A DNA stretch of 64,000 nucleotides, taken from contig NZ_PVTJ01000005.1 in the NCBI RefSeq assembly GCF_003002955.1, positions 372,001 through 436,000 on the forward strand, read 5' to 3'. A program made the position numbers and the translations under genes. Below the pieces are notes generated by a model, which worked only from the letters and a program-made list of their open reading frames with translations, was not told where the DNA came from and did not search any database. The DNA is from Glycomyces artemisiae. GTDB lineage: Bacteria > Actinomycetota > Actinomycetes > Mycobacteriales > Micromonosporaceae. This document shows, piece by piece, positions 1 through 8,402 of the stretch (position 1 is its first letter; every line of letters begins with the position of its first letter).

Positions 1-296
1 GGGAAGACGCCGAACTCCTCGCCCTCCAGGAAGATAGTGGTCCGCCCGTCCCTGCTCAGGACAGGCAGCACCACCGGGACACCGTTGCCCCCCAGGGTCT
101 GCAGCACATGGAACTGGAACTGGAGCTCAGGCCCCGTGACGTCCCTGAACAGCTTCAGCAGGTACGAACCGCTCGACGCGTCCACGCGCCAAGACCGGTT
201 CATCAACCCGGTCTGCACCCGCTGCATCTGGTAGATCTGCCCCAGATCCCAATGCGCCAGCGCCGCGTCGGGGAGTCTTGGCGCGGTCACGGTCAT
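1..296 (-). CDS. Phosphotransferase-family (APH / homoserine kinase type II fold) protein, N-terminal part only
   Basis: Reading the minus strand from ATG at 296 gives an uninterrupted frame to the window edge. The translation has a small-molecule-kinase N-lobe pattern: GLMNRSWRVDASSGSYLLKLFRD (shown here in two parts: GLMNRSWRV, then SYLLKLFRD), where the Lys of YLLK is the expected ATP-contacting residue, then a helix and the strand GVPVVLPVLSRDG. This matches the aminoglycoside phosphotransferase / ThrB-like fold, which phosphorylates small hydroxylated or amine metabolites. Substrate cannot be told because the catalytic loop lies outside the window. No clear ribosome-binding site precedes the start. 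Confidence 0.6.
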   Translation of the reverse strand, partial: MTVTAPRLPDAALAHWDLGQIYQMQRVQTGLMNRSWRVDASSGSYLLKLFRDVTGPELQFQFHVLQTLGGNGVPVVLPVLSRDGRTTIFLEGEEFGVF

Positions 297-453
297 ACCC
301 CCAAGCGTAGCCGCCGTCCGCCCCTCCCCCCGACCGCGAACCCCCCTTGCGCAACCCTCAAATCCGTCGTGTAAAGTTTCGTCTCGTGCCGGGGCAAGCC
401 AAAAGGCCCAACTGGCAGCCAAAACAAACTCCATATACACTCTCAGTGTGCAC

Positions 454-538
454 GCGCGGGTGGCGGAATGGCAGACGCGCTAGCTTGAGGTGCTAGTGTC
501 CTTTAACGGACGTGGGGGTTCAAGTCCCCCCTCGCGCA
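454..538 (+). tRNA. tRNA-Leu (GAG)
   Basis: Seven-base acceptor stem GCGCGGG (454-460) pairs with CTCGCGC (531-537), followed by discriminator A538. The anticodon stem CTAGC/GCTAG closes the loop TTGAGGT, giving anticodon GAG at 487-489. A long variable arm, as in class II tRNAs, and the T-arm GGGGGTTCAAGTCCCCC follow, which fits leucine. The CCA is not fully encoded (bases after 538 are CAC). A possible -10 box TACACT lies at 436-441. Confidence 0.96.
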
Positions 539-544
539 CACTAC

Positions 545-571
545 AAAGGCCCTGGTGACAGGGCCTTTTTT
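545..571 (+). terminator. Intrinsic terminator of tRNA-Leu
   Basis: A perfect ten-base-pair stem (AAAGGCCCTG at 545-554, CAGGGCCTTT at 559-568) with loop GTGA runs into a T tract, a classic rho-independent terminator seven bases after the tRNA. Confidence 0.93.
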
Positions 572-866
572 GCTGTCCTTACAAGGATGACGTCCGCATT
601 CGATCGGACCTGACCGAGTCCTCGGGCAGCCAAGAAGCCAGCCATTGGACTCGGCGGGCTCGGATACGCAGAATGACGAGGGGCCGACCTCCTCGCCGCA
701 AGGATCGTGCCATGCGGAGCCTGACCTGGTAGCAGGCCGGCCTGCGGCGAGCCGGTTTCGTGCGGATGAGGGTGCCGTAGAAGCTTCGGTCGGAGCTCTT
801 CGCGCGGCGCAGTCGGGCCCGGAGTCTTGCGCCCGGGCCGATTGCAAGTGAAGGGGGCCAAGTCGT
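572..866. other. Intergenic stretch without a recognisable gene
   Basis: No frame here has a convincing start, codon-position bias or family resemblance. The only open frames are short ones antisense to or overlapping the tRNA. It leads into the palindrome cluster in front of the esterase gene. Confidence 0.6.
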
Positions 867-917
867 GTCTAGATATAGACAGTTATCGATAACTAGGCTA
901 CCCTTGATCTTCAAGGG
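867..917. promoter_or_regulatory. Three consecutive inverted repeats upstream of the esterase gene
   Basis: GTCTA-GATA-TAGAC (867-880) abuts the perfect 14-bp palindrome AGTTATCGATAACT (881-894), and CCCTTGA-TCT-TCAAGGG (901-917) follows. The region is AT-rich compared with its surroundings and lies 70-120 bases before the ATG at 990, so it probably holds the promoter and operator(s). The bound regulator is unknown. Confidence 0.5.
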
Positions 918-989
918 CCTCTCATGAGACTTTCGTTCGCGAGGACGCGGTTTCACCCACCCCATCGTCAAACCGAAAGGCGTTCCATC

Positions 990-2270
990 ATGAAGCCCTT
1001 GCGAACAGGTGCGCGCCTCGCGCTTGTCGCGGCGTCCCTGGCTGCGGTGACCCTCACGGGGGCACTCGTCGCGGTCGCCGAGCCCTCAGCCTCCCCGGTA
1101 CAGGCCGAAGCGACCGCCGGATGCGGCCGGACCCCCACCCTGACCAGCGGTACCCACACCATCCAGAGCGGCGGCAAGAGCCGCAGCTTCATCCTCGACA
1201 TCCCCACCGACTACGACAGCGACCGCCCCTACAGGCTCGTCTTCGGCTTCCACTGGTGGGGCGGCACCGCCCAGAACGTGGCGACCGGGAACAGCGTGCA
1301 GGCCGGCACCTATGCCTACTACGGACTGAAGCGGCTCTCCGGCGGGTCCACGATCTTCGTCGCCCCGCAGGGATTGGACAACGCCTGGGCGAACAGCGGC
1401 GGCGAGGACGTCGCGTTCACCGACGATATGATCGCGCTCCTCGAAGGCGATCTGTGCATCGACACCCAGCAGCTGTTCTCCGTCGGATTCAGCTACGGCG
1501 GAGCCATGAGCTACTCGCTCGCGTGCTCCCGTCCCGACGTGTTCCGCGCCATCGCTCCTTACGGCTCGCCCGGGTGGGTCAGCGGATGCGACGGCGGCAA
1601 CGAGCCTGTCGCGGTCTTCGCGGCGCATGGCACCACCGACAACTTCAGCGACGGCACCGCCCAGCGCAACCGCTTCGTCGGCAACAACGGCTGCACCCCG
1701 CAGACCACGCCGACACCGCCGCGGGGCAGTCTGACGCACATCACGACCGAGTTCACCGGGTGCTCGCCGGACCACCCGGTCGTGTGGGCCTCGTTCGACG
1801 GAGGGCACATGCAGGCACCACGGGACGGGGCCTCGGGCGACGGCGCCGACTCGTGGATCCCCACAGCGACCTGGGAGTTCTTCAGCCGGTTCCAATCGGA
1901 CCCGCCCGGCGAGACGACGCCTCCCGACGAGACGACGTCCCCCGACGACACGACGACCCCGCCGCCGACCGAGTCCGGCTGCTCGGCCGAGATCGACGTG
2001 GTCAACGACTGGGGCTCCGGCTGGCAGGGCAATGTCCTGGTCAGCGCGGGCGGAGACGCCGTCGACGGCTGGAAGCTCACCTGGACCTGGCCCGCCGGCC
2101 AGAGCATCAGCAGCCACTGGAACGCCGACGTCACCGCCTCCGGATCGTCCGTCACCGCCGCCGACGTCGGCTGGAACGCCAACATCCAAGCCGGACAGAC
2201 GATCTCGGCGTGGGGCTTCATCGCCACGGGGGCGGCCGCGACGCCCGCGGTCACCTGCACCGCCGACTGA
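990..2270 (+). CDS. Secreted CE1-type (feruloyl/acetyl-xylan or PHB-depolymerase-like) esterase with C-terminal CBM2
   Basis: The 426-residue product has a Sec signal peptide (residues 1-31, ending near VAVAEP), an esterase domain of the CE1/LpqC group and a C-terminal carbohydrate-binding module of family 2. The nucleophile is Ser168 in GFSYGG, and the catalytic His is probably the one in FDGGHMQ. A Thr/Pro/Asp linker (TTPPDETTSPDDTTTPPP) joins the CBM2, whose conserved tryptophans are visible (DWGSGWQG, GWKLTWTWPAGQ, HWNADV, GWNANI). Such enzymes trim ester side groups from cell-wall polysaccharides outside the cell. The start at 990 is chosen for the GAAAGG site at 975-980; the frame is open further upstream. 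Stacked palindromes at 867-917 suggest tight control. Confidence 0.85.
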   Translation: MKPLRTGARLALVAASLAAVTLTGALVAVAEPSASPVQAEATAGCGRTPTLTSGTHTIQSGGKSRSFILDIPTDYDSDRPYRLVFGFHWWGGTAQNVATGNSVQAGTYAYYGLKRLSGGSTIFVAPQGLDNAWANSGGEDVAFTDDMIALLEGDLCIDTQQLFSVGFSYGGAMSYSLACSRPDVFRAIAPYGSPGWVSGCDGGNEPVAVFAAHGTTDNFSDGTAQRNRFVGNNGCTPQTTPTPPRGSLTHITTEFTGCSPDHPVVWASFDGGHMQAPRDGASGDGADSWIPTATWEFFSRFQSDPPGETTPPDETTSPDDTTTPPPTESGCSAEIDVVNDWGSGWQGNVLVSAGGDAVDGWKLTWTWPAGQSISSHWNADVTASGSSVTAADVGWNANIQAGQTISAWGFIATGAAATPAVTCTAD

Positions 2271-2357
2271 TGCCGACGACCGCTGCCGGGGTCTTCGCCA
2301 AGCGCGGCAGGGCGGTCGGGACGCGGCCGACGATGCGGCCGTGGGAGTCGTCCGGAT

Positions 2358-2407
2358 GAAGCTCCGGAGGCCGGCGACCCGCAAGGGTCGCCGGCCTCCG
2401 GAGCTTC
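2358..2407. terminator. Bidirectional terminator hairpin
   Basis: Perfect 23-base-pair inverted repeat (2358-2380 with 2385-2407) closed by a GCAA tetraloop, set between two convergent genes. It has no T tract on the plus side, so it is inferred to stop transcription from both directions by hairpin strength. Confidence 0.75.
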
Positions 2408-2432
2408 GCACGACGGGACTGAGGACCCGGCC

Positions 2433-2813
2433 TTATTCCGTGATCTTCATGGTGCGCCAGAACTCCCATTCCCCGCCCAGGTAGATCAACATCTCGTAGG
2501 TTCTCCCGGCGCGGAGGTCGTAGGTCTTGGAATTGCAGCCGGCGTCCGAGCCGTCGGTGATCGTCAGCAGGGGAGTGTCGCCGCCTTCCGCGTAGAGTTT
2601 CCCGGTGACGTTGCGCCCCTCGCTCTGCGTGTCGCAGACCGTGAACCGGTCCGTCTCCGCGTCGTAGTGGGTCATGGTGCCGAGCTGGCGCCCGTCGCGG
2701 TCGCTCAGGATGAGGTAGGCGTTGGCGGCCTGGGCCTGCCCTGACGCGGCGAGGACGATGGCCGTCATGGCGGCGCCGACGACCAGCGCGCGCTTGGCGA
2801 GTGTGGTGAACAA
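2433..2813 (-). CDS. Small secreted protein of unknown function
   Basis: A 126-residue protein with a Sec signal peptide (MFTTLAKRALVVGAAMTAIV, cleavage near AQA-AN). The mature part is about 95 residues, probably a small beta-sandwich, with two cysteines (FTVCDTQ, DAGCNSK) that could form a disulfide. No family recognised. I place the start at TTG 2813 because GAAGGAG sits eight bases upstream and the signal peptide begins there; upstream sequence in the frame looks non-coding. The gene diverges from the LPMO gene over 189 bases, so the two may share regulation. Confidence 0.6.
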   Translation of the reverse strand: MFTTLAKRALVVGAAMTAIVLAASGQAQAANAYLILSDRDGRQLGTMTHYDAETDRFTVCDTQSEGRNVTGKLYAEGGDTPLLTITDGSDAGCNSKTYDLRAGRTYEMLIYLGGEWEFWRTMKITE

Positions 2814-3002
2814 GAGTCGATCTCCTTCGTTGTGCTGCCAGTCTGCGTCCGCAGGAGACCGGCCACAAGGCGAAACACCGGCAGGAAAACGGCAGCGGTC
2901 GGCGTCATCGCTCCCACGTTCGGCGCTGCGAGTATTTACATTGTGAGCATATGTCGATAATATTTGCATTTGTCAATGTCTTCGATGACTGGGAGCGATA
3001 CC

Positions 3003-3668
3003 ATGCTCAGATCGAGATCACCCCGCCTCCGCCGGCTCCTCCTCAGGATCGCAGCGGTCGCCATGGCCAGCGCCGCGGTGCTGTGCTTCACCGCCCAGGG
3101 CGCCGGCGCCCACGGCACCGCGACCTCGCCGGCCGCGCGCCAGTACTCCTGCTGGGAGCGCTGGGGCAGCGACCACCTGAACCCGGACATGGCCACTGAG
3201 GACCCCATGTGCTACCAGGCGTTCCAGGCCAACCCCAACACCATGTGGAGCTGGATGAGCCTGCTCCGCGAGGGCATGCAGGGGCAGCACGAGCAGCGCA
3301 TCCCCGACAACCAGCTCTGCTCCGGCGCCAACCCCGAGTACGCGTCGCTCGACCAGCCGGGCGACTGGCACACCACCGCGCTCGCCAACGACTTCACCCT
3401 CCACTACGAGGACCAGGCCAGGCACGGCGCCGACTACTACTGGGTGTACGTCACCAAGCAGGGATACGACGCCACGACCGACGCGCTCGACTGGGGCGAC
3501 CTCGAACGCGTCGTCGAGACCGGCGTCTACGAGCCGGGCGAGGCGGTCGACATCCAGGTGAGCGCGCCCGGCAGGACCGGGCACCACATCGTGTACGTCA
3601 TCTGGCAGGCCAGCCACTTCGACCAGACCTTCTACTCCTGCTCGGACGTCACGTTCGGCGGCGCGTAG
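3003..3668 (+). CDS. AA10 lytic polysaccharide monooxygenase (chitin/cellulose-active), secreted
   Basis: Residues 1-36 form a signal peptide whose cleavage exposes His37, the obligatory N-terminal histidine of AA10 enzymes (mature start HGTATSPAARQYSCWERWGS). The second copper-brace histidine is His141 in DQARHGADYY, followed by the family-typical VYVTKQGYD, and the C-terminal region has HIVYVIWQASH and TFYSCSDVTF. The 221-residue, single-domain protein oxidatively cleaves crystalline polysaccharide outside the cell. No binding module is attached. Start ATG 3003 is supported by GGGAGC just upstream and by signal-peptide length. Chitin versus cellulose preference cannot be decided from sequence alone. 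Confidence 0.93.
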   Translation: MLRSRSPRLRRLLLRIAAVAMASAAVLCFTAQGAGAHGTATSPAARQYSCWERWGSDHLNPDMATEDPMCYQAFQANPNTMWSWMSLLREGMQGQHEQRIPDNQLCSGANPEYASLDQPGDWHTTALANDFTLHYEDQARHGADYYWVYVTKQGYDATTDALDWGDLERVVETGVYEPGEAVDIQVSAPGRTGHHIVYVIWQASHFDQTFYSCSDVTFGGA

Positions 3669-3705
3669 CGCGCACGAGGCCGGCCCCGGAGGCCGAGTCC
3701 CCCCA

Positions 3706-3742
3706 CCCCCGGTCCGATCGCGGCGAGCGGTCGGACCGGGGG
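3706..3742. terminator. Terminator hairpin between convergent genes
   Basis: A 16-base-pair GC-rich stem (3706-3721 with 3727-3742, one G-T wobble) with a GGCGA loop lies between the LPMO gene and the convergent PspC-domain gene. Confidence 0.65.
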
Positions 3743-3782
3743 CGCGTCGGCGCCGCGATGGTCCGAGCCCGCCCGGACGGCG

Positions 3783-4319
3783 CTACCGCCTGCTCTGCGC
3801 AAGAGCCGCCTCGTACTGCTCGGCGGTCTCCATGCGCGGGACGAAGAGCAGCGCGATCACGTACGCCACGCCGAGCAGTCCACTCGTGACGAACAGGAAG
3901 ACGATGGCGAAGACGCGGACCCACTCGACGCGGAGATCACTGCGGATCGCCAGTCCGAGGCACAGGCCGCCGAACCACTTCCCCTCCTCCACGCGGCACA
4001 GCCACGGCAGGCGGCCGCCGCTGAACCCGCGGTCGGCGGCTCCCGGACCGGTCTCAGCGGGCCCGGCTTCGACCGGGCCGGTCTCGGCGAGGATCCGCGC
4101 CATCTCCGACTCGTCGACCCCGGTGGCGCCCCGGTCGAGCGCGGCGCGCAGGCGGTCGCCGATCGCCATCTCGATGTCGCGGACGGTCTCGTCGCCGTCA
4201 GGACCGGGGCCGACGGCCGAACGCGCATCGCCCAGGTAGGCGACGAGCTGCCGCTTCGCGTCGGCCGTCAGGGGGAACGCGCCGGAATGGCCGCTGAGAG
4301 TGATGTGGTCCATGGTCAT
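3783..4319 (-). CDS. PspC-domain membrane protein with N-terminal helical extension
   Basis: The 178-residue protein has an N-terminal segment (about 1-100) resembling the HAAS-type helical region often co-encoded with PadR (LTADAKRQLVAYLGD, DRGATGVDESEMARILAETG). A PspC domain follows: GKWFGGLCLGLAIRSDLRVEWVRVFAIVFLFVTSGLLGVAYVIALLFVP, visible as GGLCLGLA, then VEWVRV and one or two membrane helices. PspC proteins take part in envelope-stress responses. The start overlaps the stop of the PadR gene (ATGA), so the two are translationally coupled. Role inferred: an envelope-stress component under PadR control. Confidence 0.75.
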   Translation of the reverse strand: MTMDHITLSGHSGAFPLTADAKRQLVAYLGDARSAVGPGPDGDETVRDIEMAIGDRLRAALDRGATGVDESEMARILAETGPVEAGPAETGPGAADRGFSGGRLPWLCRVEEGKWFGGLCLGLAIRSDLRVEWVRVFAIVFLFVTSGLLGVAYVIALLFVPRMETAEQYEAALAQSRR

Positions 4320-4633
4320 CGTCCAATCGATTCGATCATCGTCGCGAGGCCGCGGAAGTAGTCGCGGAACTGTGCGAGCTGCGCACGGCCTTCGTCGGAG
4401 AGCGCGAGGTACTTCCGCGGGGGGCCGCTCGGGGACTCTCGCCACTCGTAGGTGAGCAGCCCTTCGCGGCGGAGGCGATTCAGCAGCGGATGCAAGGTGC
4501 CGTCCTGGACGGGGAACTGCGCATCGCGGAGCAGCTGCGCGATCTCCCCGGCGTAGCGGCTCTCACCGTCCAGTGCGGCCAGCACCACCGGCTCAAGCAT
4601 GCCCCGGCGCATCGCAGCGAACTTAGACTCCAT
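4316..4633 (-). CDS. PadR-family transcriptional regulator
   Basis: A 105-residue winged-helix protein starting MESKFAAMRRGMLEPVVLAA with the PadR hallmark DGTLHPLLNRLRREGLLTYEW and RKYLALSDEGRAQL. It lacks the long C-terminal helix of larger PadR members (PadR-s2 type). It is the first gene of a two-gene unit with the PspC-domain protein, overlapping by ATGA, and probably autoregulates that unit. PadR proteins usually repress and respond to phenolics or envelope stress; the ligand here is unknown. Confidence 0.85.
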   Translation of the reverse strand: MESKFAAMRRGMLEPVVLAALDGESRYAGEIAQLLRDAQFPVQDGTLHPLLNRLRREGLLTYEWRESPSGPPRKYLALSDEGRAQLAQFRDYFRGLATMIESIGR

Positions 4634-4701
4634 ACTGCTACCGTAACACCGCAAGGTACCTAACCGCAGTACCAGAACGCCACTGTGGCCGCTCGGGCGG
4701 C

Positions 4702-4734
4702 AGGACACCGGCGGGACACCGGCAGGATGCCGTG
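4702..4734 (+). promoter_or_regulatory. Three 11-bp-phased direct repeats upstream of the first XRE-STAND regulator
   Basis: AGGACACCGGC (4702), GGGACACCGGC (4713) and AGGATGCCGTG (4724) are head-to-tail with one unit per helical turn, ending about 40 bases before the proposed -10 box (TACCAT, 4776-4781). The position upstream of a -35 suits an activator site. A related array lies at 23742-23774. Confidence 0.4.
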
Positions 4735-4787
4735 AAACCGCAGTTCGCGACTGCCGTCGAGGTGCGCGCCCGCTCTACCATTGCCCG

Positions 4788-7199
4788 ATGCCCGACCGAA
4801 CGACCGCGGCCCGCATCGACCTTCGCCGGCTCCGGTTGCACGCCGTGCTGACCCAGGAGGAACTCGCGCTCAAAGCCGGCGTCGGCATCCGCACGATCCG
4901 CGACATCGAGTCGGGGCGCACCCGCCCACAGCCGCGCACCCTCCGCCTCCTCATCGAGGCGCTCGGCGCCGACGCCGAACCCGTCGCCGCCGCCACCCCG
5001 CGCGAGCTGCCGCGCCCGCTCGCGGGGTTCACCGGCCGTGAACTGCCGCTGGAGTCCCTGCTCGCCGCCGTCGACGGCGGCGCCGAGGTCGTCGCCGTGC
5101 ACGGCACGGCCGGGGTCGGCAAGACCTCCCTGGCCGTGCGCGCCGCCCACGCCCTCGCCGACCGGTACCCCGACGGGCAGCTCTTCGTCGACCTCCACGG
5201 CTTCAGCGACGCCGAGGGCTTGCGTCCCGCCCTCGAATCCGTGCTCACCCGCGTCATCCGCAGCCTCGACCCGGCCTGCCGCGCGCGCCCTGAGGAGCTC
5301 GACGAGCTCACCGCGACCTACCGCAGCACCCTCGCCGGACGCCGGGTCCTGCTCCTGCTCGACAACGCCTCCGGCGCCGAGCAGATCGAACGGCTCCTTC
5401 CCGGCACGCCCGACAGCCTCGTCATCGCCACGAGCCGCCGCGACCTGTCCGCCCTCCTCAGCGCCCACGCGGTGCCGCTCGGCCCGCCGCCCCTGCACGA
5501 GGCCGTGGCGATGCTCGACGCCGCCGCCGGAGGCCGCGTCACCGCCGATGAGGCGGCTGCGATCGCCGAGCGGTGCGGACGACTGCCCCTCGCCATGGGA
5601 CTCGCCGCGGCCCGCCTCCGCAGCCGTCCCCAGTGGAAGGCCGGCGACCTGCTCGACCGCCTCGCCGACGAGGACCGGCTCCTCGACGAGATCGACACGG
5701 GCCACCGCGGCGTCGCCGCCGCCCTCCACGCCTCCTACCGCGAGCTCGACCCCGACCACCGCCTCCTGCTGCGCCGCCTCGGCCTCAACCCCGGCGACGA
5801 CGTCGACGTCCACACCGCCGCCGCGCTCAGCGGCATCGACGCGGACCGCACTTCCGGGATGCTCGAAGCCCTCGTCGACGTCCACCTCGCCGAGACCCGC
5901 TCCGCGGGCCGCTACCGCCTCCACGACCTCGTGCGCCGTTTCGCCGCCCGCCTGGCCGACCGCGAAGAGCCCCGGGCCGAACGGCGCGCCGCGCTGCTGC
6001 GGCTCGTCCGCGTCGACCTCCACTTCGCCTACCTCGCGGCCGCGCGCCTCCACCCCAACAAGCGCCGCTACAGCGACGGCGCCGCCGCCCACGGCCTCGG
6101 CCTGCCCGGCTTCGAGGACCAGGCCGAGGCGCTGGCGTGGTTCCAGACCGAGCGCGCCGGCCTCGCGGCCGCGGTGGCCGCCGCCGCTGCCGCCGGGTTC
6201 GACGAGGAGGCGTGGCACCTGGCGACGGCGTTCAACGCGTTCTTCGTGCACGACTCCGACATCGGCCCCCATGCCGCCGTCAACCGCACCGCCGCCGAGA
6301 TCGCCCGCCGCACCGGCGACCGCCGCAAGGAGGCCTACACGCTCGGCGACACCGGACGGCAGCTGCTCGCGAAGGGCCGCAACCGCGAGGCGATCGAACG
6401 GCTGGAGCGGTCGGTCCGACTCAAACGCGAGCTGGGGAACGACGCCGACGCGGCGCTCACCCTCGCCAACATCGGCGTCCTGCACCGCCGCTCGGGCCGG
6501 TTCGCCGAGTCGGTCGCCGTCCACGAGGCCGCACTCGGGCTGGCCGAGGCCGCCGACGACGCCGCGGCGGCAGCGCTCATCAGGACGAACATGGTCGTCC
6601 CGCTCCTGCGCCTCGGCCGCTTCGAAGAAGTCCGCCGCCGGCTCGACGCCGCCGAGGCCCGGCTCGACGCCGGCGACGACCACAACCGCGTCCGCATCGA
6701 AGCCTTCCGCGGCGTTCTCGCCCGCGAACTCGGCGACCCCGCCCGCGCCGCCGCCGTCCACACCGCCGCTTTGGAAGCCTATGGGGGAGAAGGCGACACG
6801 GCCGACGTCACCGACACGCTCATCGAACTCGGCGAGGACCTCCTGCGCCTCGGCCGGGCCGCCGAGGCCGCCGAGCGCCTCGACCGCGCCGTCGCCCACG
6901 CCGTCAAGCTCGTCGACCCCTCACTGGAACGCGCCGCCCGCAACGACCTCGGCCGCGCTCTCACCGCTTGCGGCCGCTCCGCCGAGGCCGCCGCCCAGCA
7001 CGAGCGCGCCGCCGCGCTCGCCGAGTCCCACGAGGACGCCTACGAACTCGCCCGGGCCCGCCACGGCCTCGCCCGCGCCCACCGCGCCGAGGGCGACGAC
7101 GACACCGCACGCCGCCGCCTCCGCGAAGCCCTCCAAGGCTTCACGACGTGCGGCGTCCCCGAGGCCGCCGCAGTCCGGGAAGAACTGCGCGGCCTCTGA
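4788..7199 (+). CDS. XRE-HTH / NB-ARC / TPR regulator (STAND family)
   Basis: The 803-residue protein has an N-terminal lambda-repressor-type HTH (residues 8-60: LTQEELALKAGVGIRTIRDIESGRTRP in part), an NB-ARC ATPase with Walker A GTAGVGKTS and Walker B RRVLLLLDNA, a winged-helix linker (YRLHDLVRRFAA) and about 300 residues of TPR-like repeats. Such STAND proteins are ATP-switched regulators. TACCAT at 4776-4781 sits six bases before the ATG and no ribosome-binding site is seen, so the mRNA is probably leaderless. It precedes the methyltransferase and sulfotransferase-NRPS genes on the same strand and is their likely activator. A close paralogue is at 23843-26386. Confidence 0.85.
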   Translation: MPDRTTAARIDLRRLRLHAVLTQEELALKAGVGIRTIRDIESGRTRPQPRTLRLLIEALGADAEPVAAATPRELPRPLAGFTGRELPLESLLAAVDGGAEVVAVHGTAGVGKTSLAVRAAHALADRYPDGQLFVDLHGFSDAEGLRPALESVLTRVIRSLDPACRARPEELDELTATYRSTLAGRRVLLLLDNASGAEQIERLLPGTPDSLVIATSRRDLSALLSAHAVPLGPPPLHEAVAMLDAAAGGRVTADEAAAIAERCGRLPLAMGLAAARLRSRPQWKAGDLLDRLADEDRLLDEIDTGHRGVAAALHASYRELDPDHRLLLRRLGLNPGDDVDVHTAAALSGIDADRTSGMLEALVDVHLAETRSAGRYRLHDLVRRFAARLADREEPRAERRAALLRLVRVDLHFAYLAAARLHPNKRRYSDGAAAHGLGLPGFEDQAEALAWFQTERAGLAAAVAAAAAAGFDEEAWHLATAFNAFFVHDSDIGPHAAVNRTAAEIARRTGDRRKEAYTLGDTGRQLLAKGRNREAIERLERSVRLKRELGNDADAALTLANIGVLHRRSGRFAESVAVHEAALGLAEAADDAAAAALIRTNMVVPLLRLGRFEEVRRRLDAAEARLDAGDDHNRVRIEAFRGVLARELGDPARAAAVHTAALEAYGGEGDTADVTDTLIELGEDLLRLGRAAEAAERLDRAVAHAVKLVDPSLERAARNDLGRALTACGRSAEAAAQHERAAALAESHEDAYELARARHGLARAHRAEGDDDTARRRLREALQGFTTCGVPEAAAVREELRGL

Positions 7200-7436
7200 C
7201 GGCGCCGCAAGCACCCCATGCGGCCGACGCGCCCGGCTGCGCTTCGGGCTCGGCGTCGCACGGTCCGGTCGCACTCGGCGCGGGCCGTGGTACGGACGAG
7301 ATGCTCCACCGGTACCGGAGCACGGGAATCTGAAGCGACACTTCGGTATCCGGGTGCGAAGGCCTCAGCGCCAGTGCTCTTGGGCGGTTCCTTCGGAGCG
7401 CCCGGATGCAGGCTTCCGATCGCTTGAGGAGCGTCG

Positions 7437-8402
7437 ATGACGGAATCGCTGCACCTGCCCTTCACCATCTCGCGTCATCTGCGTCTGCTGCTGAGCACCG
7501 ATCGCGGGCACAACGTCGCCAGGGCGGTCCTCGCGTCAGTGCGGCCGGGCGACCACGTGCTCGACGCCGGCACCGGCACCGGCCTGCTGGCGCTGCTCGC
7601 GGCGCGGGCGGGCGCGGAGCGCGTCACCGCCGTCGACCGGGAGCACCTCGATCTCGCGCGGGAGATCGCGGCCGAGAACGGCGTGCCGGCCGACGCGATC
7701 ACCTTCGTGGAGGCCGACCTGGACCTCCGTCCGTTCCCGGATCTCGGCATCGTCCGCAACGTCGACCTGCTGCTCGCGTTCATATACGGCAACCATCCGC
7801 TCACGGACGAGGCTCGGGCGCGCATGGTCTTCGAACTCCGCCGCCGATACGGGACGCCCGACTGCACGGTCGTGCCCAACGGGATCCGGCACCGCGCGCG
7901 GGGCTGCGACCGGCTCGACTGGGACCTCCGCTCCGAGCAGTCCGATCTCGACGAAGGCGCCCGGACGCTCCAGGACTGCTACGGACTCGACTTCGGCGCA
8001 CTGGTCGAGCGGGCCAAAGCCGAGGTCCCGTTCTGGAGGACCCGGCCGGTGAACCCGATCGGAGCCGAATGGAGACCCGAAGGCACCATGTCCACGCTGC
8101 GCTTCCCGCGAGAGGACCTCCGCCTGCTCACCGAGCCCGCCGACTTCGGCTCGTTCGACTACGCCGCCGACGACTTCACTCCGCTCCCGCCCGAGGTGAC
8201 GCTCCACGCCGCAGCGGCCGGCAGAATGTCGGGGATCGTCTGGACGCAGGACCTCATGTGGGCCGGACGCGTCCTCTGGTCCACCGAGTCGTACAGTCCC
8301 CTCGCGGAACCGGTCAACGTGACGGCGGGCGACAAGGTCACCGTCGAGACCGCCGACACCTGGCGCCGGACGAACACCGTCACCGTCAAGAAGGCCGACT
8401 GA
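7437..8402 (+). CDS. PRMT-fold SAM-dependent methyltransferase lacking the double-Glu loop
   Basis: A 321-residue class I methyltransferase with SAM motif I VLDAGTGTGLLALLAARAG and acidic motif TAVDREH, followed by a C-terminal beta-barrel (WTQDLMWAGRVLW ... VNVTAGDKVTVE) as in protein arginine methyltransferases. The loop that normally carries the two arginine-binding glutamates (SExxGxxxxxE) reads LLAFIYGNHPLTDE instead, so arginine methylation is unlikely. GAGGAG lies five bases before ATG 7437. Its stop overlaps the start of the next gene (TGATG), so it probably methylates a product or intermediate of that enzyme. A 21-bp inverted repeat at 7302-7322 lies in the 237-base upstream gap. Confidence 0.75.
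   Translation: MTESLHLPFTISRHLRLLLSTDRGHNVARAVLASVRPGDHVLDAGTGTGLLALLAARAGAERVTAVDREHLDLAREIAAENGVPADAITFVEADLDLRPFPDLGIVRNVDLLLAFIYGNHPLTDEARARMVFELRRRYGTPDCTVVPNGIRHRARGCDRLDWDLRSEQSDLDEGARTLQDCYGLDFGALVERAKAEVPFWRTRPVNPIGAEWRPEGTMSTLRFPREDLRLLTEPADFGSFDYAADDFTPLPPEVTLHAAAAGRMSGIVWTQDLMWAGRVLWSTESYSPLAEPVNVTAGDKVTVETADTWRRTNTVTVKKAD

Noticed and set aside
503..847. Minus-strand frame ending in ARGDLNPHVR
   Set aside because: This ending is the well-known artefact of translating a tRNA-Leu gene antisense; the frame overlaps the tRNA and its terminator and has no family resemblance.
867..880. DasR (dre) site upstream of the esterase gene
   Set aside because: The GTCTAGA half is shared, but four extra bases split the palindrome and the flanking TGG/CCA are missing.
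4638..6899. Long minus-strand frame of Gly/Val/Glu-rich sequence opposite the STAND gene
   Set aside because: Mirror frame of GC-rich codons without domain motifs; same pattern occurs opposite most large genes here.
5038..7440. Long plus-strand frame of Pro/Ser/Arg-rich sequence over the first STAND gene
   Set aside because: Low-complexity composition typical of an alternative frame in GC-rich DNA; the real frame has HTH, NB-ARC and TPR motifs.
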